Shown here piece after piece: positions 10,827 to 19,921 of a DNA stretch of 64,000 bases. The stretch is from Niveispirillum sp. (GTDB lineage: Bacteria; Pseudomonadota; Alphaproteobacteria; Azospirillales; Azospirillaceae), in assembly GCF_017996735.1 (NCBI RefSeq), contig NZ_JAGOGJ010000003.1, forward strand, positions 124,001 through 188,000, given 5' to 3'. A program made the position numbers and the translations under genes. The notes beneath the pieces were generated by a model, which was not told where the DNA came from, did no database searches, and worked only from the letters and a program-made list of their open reading frames with translations. Each line of letters starts with the position of its first letter. Position 1 is the stretch's first letter.

Positions 10827-11759
10827 ATGCCGGATGCCAGTCCGCCGACACCGGCGGCGCAAAAGACCCCATCCCCGGTGGCGCGGCCCATGGCCGTCAC
10901 CTTGCTGGTGCTGGTCATCCTGCTCTGGGGTGTCAACTGGCCCGTGATGAAGCAGGTGGTGGGCCATATGCCGCCCATCAGCTTCGTGGCCTCCCGCCTG
11001 CTGCTGGGAACCCTGTCGCTGCTGATCTTCACCGCCGCCCGGCGGCAACTGCGCCTGCCAGCCCGCGCCGACCTGCCTGTGATCCTGTCGGTGGGGGTGC
11101 TGCAGATGGGCCTGTTCATGCTGCTGGTGACCATCGCCGTACAGTATGTGCCGGCGGGGCGGGCCGGTATCCTGGCCTATACAACGCCGCTCTGGGTCGT
11201 GCCGCTGGCGCTGGTCTTCCTGAAGGAGAAGGTGGGTTGGGCCAAGGCGGGCGGGCTTCTGGTCGGACTGTCCGGGGTGGCGGTGCTGTTCAACCCGGCG
11301 GCCTTCGACTGGACACAGCGGCCGGTGCTGCTGGGCAATGGCCTGCTGATGCTGGCGGCGCTGATCTGGGCCTTCAACATCGTGCATGTGCGCCGGCACC
11401 GCTGGGTCGGCACACCGCTGCAACTGGCGCCGTGGCAGATGATGCTGGCGGCTTCCATCGCCACCATCGCCGCCCTGGTGACGGAGGACCAGTCCCATAT
11501 CGACTGGTCGGGACAGTTGGTGGTGTTGCTGATCTATAACGGTCCCATCGCCACGGCCTTCTGTTTCTGGGCCATGGTGACGGTGAACCGCGCCCTGCCG
11601 GCCATCACCACCTCGCTGTCCGTGCTAGGTGTGCCCGTGGTCGGGCTTCTGTCTTCGGCAATCTGGCTGCATGAACCGCTGACGGTCACCAATCTGGTCG
11701 GGCTGGGCCTGATCGGGGGCGGGCTGGTGCTGGTGGCCTTGTCGGAACGGCGGGCATAG
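10827..11759 (+). CDS. EamA/DMT-family transporter
   Basis: A 310-residue inner-membrane protein with ten predicted membrane segments in two EamA repeats; the first opens VTLLVLVILLWGVNWPVMKQV. The family exports metabolites such as amino acids, but the substrate cannot be told from sequence. The N-terminal 20 residues are Pro/Ala-rich and cytoplasmic. It reads toward the J-domain gene 114 bp away, so co-transcription is possible. It interrupts the usual bolA/J-domain pairing. Confidence 0.9.
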   Translation: MPDASPPTPAAQKTPSPVARPMAVTLLVLVILLWGVNWPVMKQVVGHMPPISFVASRLLLGTLSLLIFTAARRQLRLPARADLPVILSVGVLQMGLFMLLVTIAVQYVPAGRAGILAYTTPLWVVPLALVFLKEKVGWAKAGGLLVGLSGVAVLFNPAAFDWTQRPVLLGNGLLMLAALIWAFNIVHVRRHRWVGTPLQLAPWQMMLAASIATIAALVTEDQSHIDWSGQLVVLLIYNGPIATAFCFWAMVTVNRALPAITTSLSVLGVPVVGLLSSAIWLHEPLTVTNLVGLGLIGGGLVLVALSERRA

Positions 11760-11873
11760 ACGGCTTGGCCCGTCAAGCCCGGCCCGACTGCATGGCAGAC
11801 AGACGCGCAACCGGGCCCGGGCCTTATCGGCGTCCTTGTCAGCTTCGCCCTTGCCACCCATAATCCGCTGGTT

Positions 11874-12470
11874 ATGCAGAAGAACCGGCCCAACCTCTCC
11901 TTCGATTTCCGGGAAGCACCGCGCGCCCATCTGCGCGCGTGCGATCATCCCGGCTGTCGGGAGGCCGGGGAACATCGCGCGCCCAAGGGCCGCGACAAGC
12001 TGAACGAATATTACTGGTTCTGCCTGGATCATGTCCGCGATTACAATAAATCGTGGGATTTCTATGCCGGCATGAGCCAAGACGAGATCGAACGCCATGT
12101 GCGCCAGGACACGACCTGGCAGCGGCCCTCCTGGCCCATGGGTGACTGGCGCACGCGTGAACGGCGTGCCCGCGACAAGGTGTTCAATGGCGGCTTCGCC
12201 TTTGGCGCCGACTGGACGGGGGAGGAGGGCGAAAGCCGGCGCACCGCCCCACGGCCCAAGCCGCGCACGGCCGAGGAAGAAGCGTTGATGGCGCTGGATC
12301 TGCCGCCCGACGCCGATTTCACCGCCATCAAGACCCGCTACCGCCAGCTCGCCAAACAGCACCATCCCGACGCGAACGGGGGCGCGAAGGAAGCGGAGGA
12401 GCGGTTGAAATCCATCAACCAGGCCTACAACATCCTGAAAGCCGCCTTTGGCGGTGGTCAGCAGGCCTGA
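11874..12470 (+). CDS. J-domain-containing protein
   Basis: A 198-residue cytosolic protein with its J domain at the C-terminus (about residues 140-195; DLPPDADFTAIKTRYRQLAKQHHPDANGG, with the HPD motif). The N-terminal part has a conserved patch (CDHPGCREAGEHRAPKGRDKLNEYYWFCLDHVRDYNKSWDFY) with two Cys-His pairs that could bind zinc. This architecture is known in alphaproteobacteria next to cobS and bolA. It is probably a specialised DnaK partner; the client is unknown. cobS follows 36 bp downstream. Confidence 0.92.
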   Translation: MQKNRPNLSFDFREAPRAHLRACDHPGCREAGEHRAPKGRDKLNEYYWFCLDHVRDYNKSWDFYAGMSQDEIERHVRQDTTWQRPSWPMGDWRTRERRARDKVFNGGFAFGADWTGEEGESRRTAPRPKPRTAEEEALMALDLPPDADFTAIKTRYRQLAKQHHPDANGGAKEAEERLKSINQAYNILKAAFGGGQQA

Positions 12471-12506
12471 CCGACCCCGGCATCAGAGATCAGAAGCAGC
12501 GCAAGA

Positions 12507-13511
12507 ATGGCACCCGACATGGTTTCCAACAGCACGGCCACCCATCCCGAACTGCCCGACATCACCGTGTCCGTGCGCGAGGTTTTCGGCATCGACAGCG
12601 ATATGCGTGTTCCGGCCTTCTCCGTCGCGACGGAGCATGTGCCGGAGCGTGACAAGGCCTATCGTTTCGACCGTGAGACGACGATGGCCATCCTGGCCGG
12701 CTTCGCCTACAACCGCCGCGTCATGATCCAGGGCTATCACGGCACGGGCAAATCGACCCATATCGAACAGGTCGCGGCCCGCCTGAACTGGCCCTGCATC
12801 CGCGTCAACCTGGATAGCCATATCAGCCGTATCGACCTGATCGGCAAGGACGCGATCGTGCTTCGCGATGGCAAGCAGGTGACGGAATATCGCGAAGGCA
12901 TCCTGCCCTGGGCGCTTCAGCATGCCTGCGCCGTGGTCTTCGACGAATATGACGCCGGCCGCCCCGACGTGATGTTCGTGATACAGCGTGTGCTGGAACT
13001 GGAAGGCAAGCTGACCCTGCTGGACCAGAACAAGGTCATCCGCCCGCATCCGGCCTTCCGCCTGTTCGCCACGGCCAACACGGTGGGCCTGGGCGACACG
13101 ACGGGCCTTTATCACGGCACGCAGCAGATCAACCAGGGCCAGATGGACCGCTGGAACATCGTGGCGACCCTGAACTATCTGCCGCATGGCGACGAGGTGC
13201 GGATCATCCTGGCCAAGGTGCCGGATTACGACACGGATGAGAAGCGGGGTACCGTTTCCGCCATGGTCCGTCTGGCCGAAATGACGCGTAGCGGTTTCAT
13301 CGCCGGTGACATTTCGACGGTGATGAGCCCGCGTACCGTCATCACCTGGGCCCAGAACGCGGCGATTTTCGGCGGCGATGTCGGTTTCGCCTTCCGCGTT
13401 TCCTTCCTGAACAAGTGTGACGAGGTCGAGCGCGCCACTGTGGCGGAATATTATCAGCGCTGTTTCGGCCATGAATTGCCAACCGGTACATTCAAGGGCA
13501 CGCTGGTCTAA
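12507..13511 (+). CDS. cobS: aerobic cobaltochelatase subunit CobS
   Basis: AAA+ subunit of the CobNST chelatase that inserts cobalt into hydrogenobyrinate a,c-diamide in aerobic cobalamin synthesis. The 334-residue product has the N-terminal CobS region ([17 protein letters not shown]), Walker [14 protein letters not shown], Walker [16 protein letters not shown] and the sensor region [16 protein letters not shown]. Length is normal. A second in-frame ATG lies four codons in. A strong terminator follows, so cobT, 1.1 kb downstream, needs its own promoter. Confidence 0.97.
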   Translation: MAPDMVSNSTATHPELPDITVSVREVFGIDSDMRVPAFSVATEHVPERDKAYRFDRETTMAILAGFAYNRRVMIQGYHGTGKSTHIEQVAARLNWPCIRVNLDSHISRIDLIGKDAIVLRDGKQVTEYREGILPWALQHACAVVFDEYDAGRPDVMFVIQRVLELEGKLTLLDQNKVIRPHPAFRLFATANTVGLGDTTGLYHGTQQINQGQMDRWNIVATLNYLPHGDEVRIILAKVPDYDTDEKRGTVSAMVRLAEMTRSGFIAGDISTVMSPRTVITWAQNAAIFGGDVGFAFRVSFLNKCDEVERATVAEYYQRCFGHELPTGTFKGTLV

Positions 13512-13531
13512 GCATAACGATGTGGAAGTGT

Positions 13532-13572
13532 AAAAGGCGACCGCCATCATCCAGGCGGTCGCCTTTTTCTTT
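13532..13572 (+). terminator. intrinsic terminator after cobS
   Basis: A perfect 14-bp stem (AAAAGGCGACCGCC at 13532-13545 with 13554-13567), an 8-base loop and a T-rich tail. This is a textbook terminator 20 bp past the cobS stop. Confidence 0.9.
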
Positions 13573-13749
13573 GATCTATTTCTTTGCAAACATGCAATGA
13601 ATCGAAGTCACTTGATTCCGATGGTGGCGGTACCAGGGGAACTCTGCCTTAGGTATTAGCCGAAGTTTGCGCTGCGGCAATTGCTGAGGCATCAAAATTC
13701 CGTTATGTTTCTCCATGGGGCATGTATTGTTATTCTGGAGAATGTGACG

Positions 13750-14046
13750 ATGACGAAGTTTGGATTGGGGGTGGCCGCGTTGTTGCTGGCTGCCCAGCCG
13801 TTTGTCGCTGGCATGGCCATGGCGCAGCAGACGGCACCCACGGGCAATGCGCCCGCCGCCGGTGTCTCCGCCGATGATGCCGACAAGGAAATCTGCAAGG
13901 GCGAAAAGCCCACCGGCACCCGCCTGGCAAAGAAGAAGGTCTGCCGCACCAAGGCTGAATGGGACGAGTATTATCGTCTGCAGCGGACGGAGACGGAGCA
14001 GATGCAGCGCAATGACATGGCGAACAAGACGCCGAAGAGCGGCTGA
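13750..14046 (+). CDS. small secreted protein, first of a tandem pair
   Basis: A 98-residue protein with a signal peptide (MTKFGLGVAALLLAAQPFVAGMAMAQ, probable cleavage after AMA) and a mature part with two cysteines (EICK and KKVCRTKAEWDEYY) followed by QRTETEQMQRNDMANKTPKSG. It is about 60% identical over its length to the next gene, including the CRTKAEWDE and ETEQMQRNDMA blocks. I chose 13750 because the signal peptide starts there and because the paralogue starts with the same MTK. Periplasmic location is inferred. Function is unknown. Confidence 0.8.
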   Translation: MTKFGLGVAALLLAAQPFVAGMAMAQQTAPTGNAPAAGVSADDADKEICKGEKPTGTRLAKKKVCRTKAEWDEYYRLQRTETEQMQRNDMANKTPKSG

Positions 14047-14088
14047 CAGTCTACCGCGTAAGGATGGACCGATGGGGGTCCCTTGGCG

Positions 14089-14118
14089 AACGGATGGGTA
14101 GGAAACTACCCATCCGTT
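14089..14118 (+). terminator. hairpin after the first small secreted gene
   Basis: AACGGATGGGTAG (14089-14101) pairs perfectly with 14106-14118 around a GAAA tetraloop, 13 bp in all. The T-rich tail is weak (GCCTGTTTC). A related AACGGATGG hairpin follows the second copy at 14520-14549, which suggests the duplicated unit includes it. Confidence 0.6.
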
Positions 14119-14180
14119 GCCTGTTTCAGGCGCCGCCAAACAGGAGTATGGTCTAGGTCATTACCGCCAGGGAGGAAGGA

Positions 14181-14471
14181 ATGACAAAGATCAACGCGCT
14201 CCTATTGTCCGCGACGCTCCTCGCCATGCCGCTGGCCGTTTCCGGTCAGGCTCAGGCCCAGCAGGACACGAAGGATGCCCCGGCCGCCGGCGGGGTTGCC
14301 GCCTCGGCGGCGGAAAAGCAGATCTGCAAGAAGGACAAGGAGATTGGAAGCCGCCTTGCCTCCAAGAAGGTCTGCCGCACCAAGGCAGAATGGGACGAAT
14401 TCTATCGCCAGCAGCGCGCGGAAACCGAACAGATGCAGCGCAATGACATGGCGACCAAGACGCCCAAATAG
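14181..14471 (+). CDS. small secreted protein, second of a tandem pair
   Basis: A 96-residue paralogue of the preceding gene. The signal peptide MTKINALLLSATLLAMPLAVSGQAQA precedes a mature region with the same two cysteines (QICKKDKEIGSRLASKKVCRTKAEW) and the shared DEFYRQQRAETEQMQRNDMATKTPK tail. The two cysteines are 18 residues apart and could form a disulphide in the periplasm. A GGAGG-type ribosome site (AGGGAGGAAGGA) is close upstream. I know similar unnamed proteins in other alphaproteobacteria but no function. Confidence 0.85.
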   Translation: MTKINALLLSATLLAMPLAVSGQAQAQQDTKDAPAAGGVAASAAEKQICKKDKEIGSRLASKKVCRTKAEWDEFYRQQRAETEQMQRNDMATKTPK

Positions 14472-14519
14472 GTTCCACCATCCCGACGCATGAGCAGGGT
14501 CGATAGGCGACCCTGGCAA

Positions 14520-14552
14520 AACGGATGGGCGCAACCGCTTCCATCCGTTATT
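14520..14552 (+). terminator. hairpin after the second small secreted gene
   Basis: AACGGATGG (14520-14528) pairs with CCATCCGTT (14541-14549), followed by ATTG. It matches the stem base of the hairpin after the first copy. Confidence 0.45.
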
Positions 14553-14599
14553 GTGGGTTATTGCCCTGTCGATGCGGGCGGATGGAACAGTGACGGATC

Positions 14600-16489
14600 A
14601 TGACCCAGGAATCCCCCGTTGAGATCTTCAAGCGCGCCACCACCGCCACCGTGCGGGCCATGGCGGACCGCAAGGATCTGGTGGTGGGCTTTTCGTCCGA
14701 ACCGGCGGGCGTGGCGGGCGCGCGGGTGCGCGTGCCCCTGCCGCCGCGCGACCTGAACCCGCGCGAACTGGCCAATGTGCGCGGATCGGCCGATGCCGCC
14801 GCCCTGCGCCTGCGCCATCATGATACCGCCATCCACGCCAACCGCATGCCGGTCAGCGAGCAGGCCCGCCTGTCCTATGACGCGCTGGAACAGGCGCGGG
14901 TGGAGGCGATCGGCGCCACCCAGATGAAGGGCGTGGCCGGCAATCTGGCTGCCAGCCTGGAGGAGAAGTACCGCAAGGCGGGTTTCGACCGGCTGAACGA
15001 TCCCGAACAGGTGCCGGTGCCCGATGTGCTGCGCCTGCTGGCGCGGGAGGCCATGACGGGCGCGGCCCCGCCGGACAGTGCCCGGGCCGCCGTGGATCTC
15101 TGGCGGCAGAAGGTGGCCGACAAGCTGGGCACCGGGCTGGATACGCTGTCCGGCGTCATGGAGGACCAGGACGCCTATGCCAGGGCTGTGCGCCGTCTGC
15201 TGTCCGACATGGACATGGAAGTGGGCGCCGAACCGGAAAGTGACGAGGGGGAGCAGGATAACGCCCCTGAAAACCCGGACAATGGCGACAGCGACAAGGA
15301 GATGGACAGCCAGGGCGGCCAGCAGCAATCCGGCGAGGACCAGTCGCAGGAGATGCAGGACCAGCAGCAACAGCAGCGCCGGTCAGAGGAGGCCGCCGAA
15401 GGCGAGGATGGGGAGAAGGCCGAGGGTGAGCTGAGCGAGGGTGAAGGGTCGGAGGAGCCGGGCAATCCTGGCCAGCAGCCCCGTCCGGAGCGCGGCCGCA
15501 ACGAACCCGATGCCGGGCTCTATAAGGCCTATACCACCGCCTTCGACGAGGTGGTGGACGCCGCCGACCTGTGCGACCCGGACGAGTTGACCCGTCTGCG
15601 CCTGATGCTGGACCAGCAGCTTCAGCACCTGCAGGGCGTGATCTCCAAGCTGGCCAACCGCCTGCAGCGCCGGTTGCTGGCCAAGCAGACCCGGTCCTGG
15701 GAATTCGACCTGGAGGAGGGGATGCTGGACGCAGCCCGTCTGGCCCGCGTCGTCATCAACCCGACGGTGCCGCTGTCCTTCAAGCGCGAGAACGAGACGG
15801 ATTTCCGCGACACCGTCGTCACCCTGCTGATCGATAATTCCGGATCCATGCGCGGGCGCCCCATCTCCATCGCGGCGATGAGCGCCGATATCCTGTCGCG
15901 TACCCTGGAACGCTGCGGGGTGAAGGTGGAAATCCTGGGCTTTACGACGCGTGCCTGGAAGGGCGGGCAGTCGCGAGAGCGCTGGATTGCTGCGGGCAAG
16001 CCGCCACAGCCCGGCCGCCTGAACGACCTGCGCCACATCATCTATAAGGGCGCGGATGCCCCCTGGCGCCGGGTGCGCCGCAATCTGGGCCTGATGCTGC
16101 GCGAAGGCATCCTGAAGGAGAATATCGACGGTGAGGCCCTGATGTGGGCGCATCAACGCCTGCTGGCCCGCCCCGAACAGCGCCGCATCCTGATGGTGAT
16201 CAGCGATGGCGCGCCCGTGGATGACAGCACCCTGTCGGTGAATAACGGCTCCTACCTGGAAAAGCATCTGCGCGCCGTCATCGACTGGATCGAGACAAAA
16301 AGCCCGGTCGAGCTGGTGGCCATCGGCATCGGCCATGACGTCACCCGCTATTACCGCCGCGCCGTCACCATCATCGATGCCGAACAACTGGGCGGCACCA
16401 TGATGGAAAAGCTGGCCGAACTGTTCGACGAGGATAACCGTCGCGGCTGGGGTGCGGCCCCAAGGCGGGCGGCGGGGGGCCGGCGCTGA
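14600..16489 (+). CDS. cobT: aerobic cobaltochelatase subunit CobT
   Basis: Partner of CobS in the ATP-driven chelatase complex with CobN. The 629-residue product has an N-terminal helical domain, a long acidic Glu/Gln/Gly-rich linker (about residues 205-310) and a C-terminal von Willebrand A domain with the MIDAS motif [21 protein letters not shown] (DxSxS). Length is normal. It is separated from cobS by the two small secreted genes, an unusual insertion. A 7-bp CGGCCCC/GGGGCCG stem at its 3' end is followed by seven Ts at about 16492 and may terminate transcription. Confidence 0.97.
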   Translation: MTQESPVEIFKRATTATVRAMADRKDLVVGFSSEPAGVAGARVRVPLPPRDLNPRELANVRGSADAAALRLRHHDTAIHANRMPVSEQARLSYDALEQARVEAIGATQMKGVAGNLAASLEEKYRKAGFDRLNDPEQVPVPDVLRLLAREAMTGAAPPDSARAAVDLWRQKVADKLGTGLDTLSGVMEDQDAYARAVRRLLSDMDMEVGAEPESDEGEQDNAPENPDNGDSDKEMDSQGGQQQSGEDQSQEMQDQQQQQRRSEEAAEGEDGEKAEGELSEGEGSEEPGNPGQQPRPERGRNEPDAGLYKAYTTAFDEVVDAADLCDPDELTRLRLMLDQQLQHLQGVISKLANRLQRRLLAKQTRSWEFDLEEGMLDAARLARVVINPTVPLSFKRENETDFRDTVVTLLIDNSGSMRGRPISIAAMSADILSRTLERCGVKVEILGFTTRAWKGGQSRERWIAAGKPPQPGRLNDLRHIIYKGADAPWRRVRRNLGLMLREGILKENIDGEALMWAHQRLLARPEQRRILMVISDGAPVDDSTLSVNNGSYLEKHLRAVIDWIETKSPVELVAIGIGHDVTRYYRRAVTIIDAEQLGGTMMEKLAELFDEDNRRGWGAAPRRAAGGRR

Positions 16490-16508
16490 TCTTTTTTTGG
16501 GGGAAATG

Positions 16509-16585
16509 TGGCGCGCCCGGCAGGACTCGAACCTGCTGCCTCCAGTTTAGGAAACCGGCGCTCTATCCTGATGAGCTACGGACGC
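16509..16585 (-). tRNA. tRNA-Arg (anticodon CCT)
   Basis: On the minus strand the sequence folds as a complete cloverleaf: acceptor GCGTCCG with CGGGCGC (one G-U and other standard pairs), D arm GCTC/GAGC, anticodon arm CCGGT-TTCCTAA-ACTGG giving anticodon CCT, and T arm GCAGG-TTCGAGT-CCTGC. The 3' CCA is encoded (16509-16511) after discriminator G. 77 nt. Confidence 0.95.
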
Positions 16586-16623
16586 CAACCACGACCCCCA
16601 TATAGCGGCATTCGCGCGCCCGG

Positions 16624-16654
16624 AAAAGCCCCTATGGTAAGGAACCATGGGGGC
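16624..16654 (-). terminator. intrinsic terminator of the chemoreceptor gene
   Basis: On the minus strand an 11-bp stem (16644-16654 with 16628-16638, one G-U pair) is followed by TTTT. It lies just past the stop of the chemoreceptor at 16666. Confidence 0.7.
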
Positions 16655-16665
16655 ATGCCCGCCGG

Positions 16666-19611
16666 TTACTTCTTGTAGGCCAGCCGCAGGTTGCCCCAAC
16701 GGCGGCCGGCCACGATGATGGGGGCGTCCACTTCCTTCATCCGCACCGTCACCCCGCCGCCCATGTCACGCGTATAGGCCTGCATCAGGAAGGGCCGGCT
16801 GTTGCGGCTGGCGGCCAGGCCGGCCCGGTCGTCGAAGATGCGGCGGTTGCGGCAATGACCGATATTCCAGTCACGCTCGCCCGGCCGCTGCGCCTCGCTG
16901 AATTTCCGGTTATGGGTGGGCAGATAGCCGATATTGGTCACGGCGGCGCAGAACTGTACTGACGGGTCCAGCGCCAGGGCGGATTCCTGGATCGGGGTGA
17001 AAAGCTCGTCGGTCAGGGCCGTGAAGGGAGAGATGAACTGCTCCGGATTGGACCCCGGCACCAGTTGCATGTCGGTGGAGAACAGGTCTTCTTCGCTGAC
17101 CCGGCCGGCCGCCAGGGCCTGTTCCAGGGCGGCGGACAGTTTGCCCGCCGTTTCCTGTGCCGCCATGACAAATTTCGACTCCGCATTGACCAGGCGCTGC
17201 ACAAAATTCTCCAGCGCCTCCTGTTCCTGCGCCCGTGGTTCGAAATTCACGTGCAGGCCCAGATCGCTGCCGCCCACCAGACGGGCGGAAATGGTGCCCA
17301 GTTCCGGCAGCTTCAACTGAGCGCGCGCACCGGGGTCCGCCTTGAACCCCGGGGGCATGGTCAACAGGGCGCCATCGGTGGAGAGGTCCAGCAGCGTCAC
17401 CTTCTGGTCGGTACCGCCGCTGATCAGATGGGCGGGCAGGTCGGTCGGGATACGGTCATGGCCGCGACGGTCACCTGCTACCGACTGGCGCAGCGTGGTC
17501 AGCAGCCGTGTGCGCAGGGCGGAAACGGAACGCTGCGTATCGGCGATGCGGGCTTCCACCTCACCGGCAACCTCGCCGGCCTGATCGATATCGCCGCTGA
17601 TGTGGGTCACGCTTTCCGACACCTGGGCCGCGCCGCTGGCCGACTCCTCGGCGTTGCGGCCGATCTCGGCACTGGCGGCGGATTGTTCCTCCACGGCGGC
17701 GGCGGTGGCCGTGGCGGTGTGGTTGATCTCCTCCACCACCCGGATCACGGCATTGATGCCATCGACGCTGCCTTCCACGGCGCTGTGCACCGCTTCGATG
17801 CGGCGTGCGATATCCTCCGTGGCATTGCGGGTCTGGTTGGACAGGCTTTTCACCTCCGACGCAACCACGGCGAAGCCTTTGCCGGCCTCTCCGGCGCGGG
17901 CCGCCTCGATCGTGGCATTCAGGGCCAGCAGGTTGGTCTGCTCCGCGATCTCCGCGATCAGGCCGACAACGGAGCGGATTTCGCCCGTGGCCTCGGCCAT
18001 GCGCGACACGGCATCCTGGGCATCGCGGGCGCTGGCCACGGCGCGGGCCACCACCTGGCTGGACAGGGCGGCCTGTCGCGCGATCTCTGTTCCCGACACG
18101 CCCAGTTCCTCCGTCGCGGCGGCGACATTCTGGGCATTGGCAGAAGTCTGTTCGGCGATGGAAGCCAGCAGCACGGCATTTTCCCGCACCGATCCCATGG
18201 AATGGCCCAGCCGTTCCATGCCGCCGACCACGCGCTGGCAGCTTTGTTCCACCCCTTGCCAGGTGGAGATCAGGTCGGTTTCGATGGCGTCGCAGGTTTC
18301 CAGCAGCCGCAGACGGGTTTCCGCCCGCGACTTGGCCTCCGTTACCTGCCGCTCCTCCCGCGCAAAGGCAAGCTTGGCGCGGGTGGCCCGCAACTGTGCG
18401 AACACACCGCGGAATTCCCGCGCAGCCGGCATCTCGATGGGTTGGTCCATACGGTTGGCGGCAATGGCGTCGAAGGCGGTATGCATCCCTTCCATGGGCC
18501 GGCGGATGGTCAGCAGCAGCCACAGGCCGGCGGCGATGGTCAGCGCCAGACCCAGCAGCCCGATGATGGATTGCGCCCACAGCAGGGCGGTGTGTTCGGC
18601 CTCGCTATCGGCCAATGCCTCAGGTCCGTGGGCAAGCTGGATGTCAACCAGTTGGCTGATGATGTCGGACACCGGGTCGATGGTCTGATACAGCTTTTCA
18701 CGGACCAGTTGGTCCAGCGCCGCGCGGTCCTGTGCCTTCATGGCGGCCAGCAGGGCATTGACGGTGCGGTCGGCTTCCCCCAGCAGCGGCGCGACCTTGG
18801 CGATCAGCGCGCGTTCATCCGGGTCCATGTCCGATCCGGTGAAGTCGCCCCATTCCCGCCGGATATCGGTATGGGCCTTGTCGATGGACCTCACCCCTTC
18901 ATCCCAGGTGAAGTTGCCGTTGCGCACCTTATGCGAGGCATCAACGATGAACACGGCATAGGCATCCGACACGATCTTCAGCCGGCGCATATGGACGACC
19001 GCTTCCTCGTTCAGATGGGCGATGCGGTCATGGCCATCGTCGGTCGCCTTCATGCCCAGGCCGCCGATCAGCACCTGCAGCGCCAGCATCAGGGTAAAGA
19101 CCAGCACCAGCCGGCCGCGCACCGAATTGAACCAGTGACGCGCCATGGCCAACGGGCCCGTGGCCTCGGCCACCCCCTGGCGGATATGGATATTGCCACC
19201 CCGGCCGGCGCGCATGGCGCCGTACAGCGCGTCGGCTGCCGCGACATCGGCCCGCGAGGGTTTCGACCGGATGGAGATGTAACCGACGACCTCTCCATCC
19301 TCCATCAGCGGGGTGACATTGGCCCGGACCCAGTAATGGTCCCCGTTCTTGCAGCGGTTCTTGACCAGCCCTTCCCAGGGACGGCCCGCCTTTGCCGTGG
19401 CCCAAAGGTCGGCAAAAGCCTCCTTCGGCATGTCGGGATGGCGGATGACATTGTGCGGGGCACCGATCAGTTCCTGTTCGGAAAAGCCGCTGATGGCGAT
19501 GAACGCATCATTGACGAAGGTGATGCGGCCGCCCGTGTCGGTCTTCGACACCAGCAGTTCGCCTTCCGTCATTTCGACTTCGCGGTTCGTCACCGGCCCA
19601 TTGTCACGCAT
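16666..19611 (-). CDS. Aer-type PAS methyl-accepting chemotaxis protein with PilZ domain
   Basis: A 981-residue receptor. Residues 5-115 are an Aer-like PAS domain (ELLVSKTDTGGRITFVNDAFI...NVIRHPDMP...KNGDHYWVRANVTPL), usually an FAD-based redox sensor. Membrane segments at about 167-187 and 345-369 flank a 160-residue periplasmic helical ligand domain, followed by HAMP and the MCP signalling domain (hairpin tip IAEQTNLLALNATIEAARAGE near 555-575). A PilZ domain follows at about 711-800, with the c-di-GMP motifs RRGHDR and DLSTDG. A final domain of about 165 residues ends RRWGNLRLAYKK. The likely role is energy/redox taxis tuned by c-di-GMP. The start matches the family N-terminus (NGPVTNREVE). 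Confidence 0.95.
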   Translation of the reverse strand: MRDNGPVTNREVEMTEGELLVSKTDTGGRITFVNDAFIAISGFSEQELIGAPHNVIRHPDMPKEAFADLWATAKAGRPWEGLVKNRCKNGDHYWVRANVTPLMEDGEVVGYISIRSKPSRADVAAADALYGAMRAGRGGNIHIRQGVAEATGPLAMARHWFNSVRGRLVLVFTLMLALQVLIGGLGMKATDDGHDRIAHLNEEAVVHMRRLKIVSDAYAVFIVDASHKVRNGNFTWDEGVRSIDKAHTDIRREWGDFTGSDMDPDERALIAKVAPLLGEADRTVNALLAAMKAQDRAALDQLVREKLYQTIDPVSDIISQLVDIQLAHGPEALADSEAEHTALLWAQSIIGLLGLALTIAAGLWLLLTIRRPMEGMHTAFDAIAANRMDQPIEMPAAREFRGVFAQLRATRAKLAFAREERQVTEAKSRAETRLRLLETCDAIETDLISTWQGVEQSCQRVVGGMERLGHSMGSVRENAVLLASIAEQTSANAQNVAAATEELGVSGTEIARQAALSSQVVARAVASARDAQDAVSRMAEATGEIRSVVGLIAEIAEQTNLLALNATIEAARAGEAGKGFAVVASEVKSLSNQTRNATEDIARRIEAVHSAVEGSVDGINAVIRVVEEINHTATATAAAVEEQSAASAEIGRNAEESASGAAQVSESVTHISGDIDQAGEVAGEVEARIADTQRSVSALRTRLLTTLRQSVAGDRRGHDRIPTDLPAHLISGGTDQKVTLLDLSTDGALLTMPPGFKADPGARAQLKLPELGTISARLVGGSDLGLHVNFEPRAQEQEALENFVQRLVNAESKFVMAAQETAGKLSAALEQALAAGRVSEEDLFSTDMQLVPGSNPEQFISPFTALTDELFTPIQESALALDPSVQFCAAVTNIGYLPTHNRKFSEAQRPGERDWNIGHCRNRRIFDDRAGLAASRNSRPFLMQAYTRDMGGGVTVRMKEVDAPIIVAGRRWGNLRLAYKK

Positions 19612-19921
19612 TCCGTCCCCACCGAAGGATTACCGGACAGGCAACGAAAAGGTTTCCCGGAGATACGAAGAAAAATGGTTCGCTTAATAAATCAAACCGC
19701 TTCAACTTCGACATCAACAAACCAGTCGGCCGCATCACGGAATATGATCACCGTTCATGCATCAACAGTCCTTGGCGATAACCCGCCATGACATGTCGAA
19801 GTGCATGGATGTGCCGAAAATTAACGTAGTTTTTTATCTACTTCATTGCGCCGTGCCTATCCTGCAGGATAGGCGGGGTTTCTTTAAGGCTCCCTCGGCG
19901 CCGGCTGCCACCGGGTCGGGA
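19612..19921. other. intergenic region upstream of the chemoreceptor
   Basis: Contains no convincing gene. It must hold the chemoreceptor promoter, but I cannot place boxes; a flagellar sigma-28 pattern was looked for and not found. A perfect 20-bp palindrome at 19855-19874 (GCCTATCCTGCAGGATAGGC) lies 48 bp past the hemW stop and may form the hemW 3' hairpin. Its T-rich flank is on the plus side. Confidence 0.5.

Noticed and set aside
17065..19791. 908-codon frame antisense to the chemoreceptor
   Set aside because: Same shadow pattern; no motifs and opposite a clear MCP gene.
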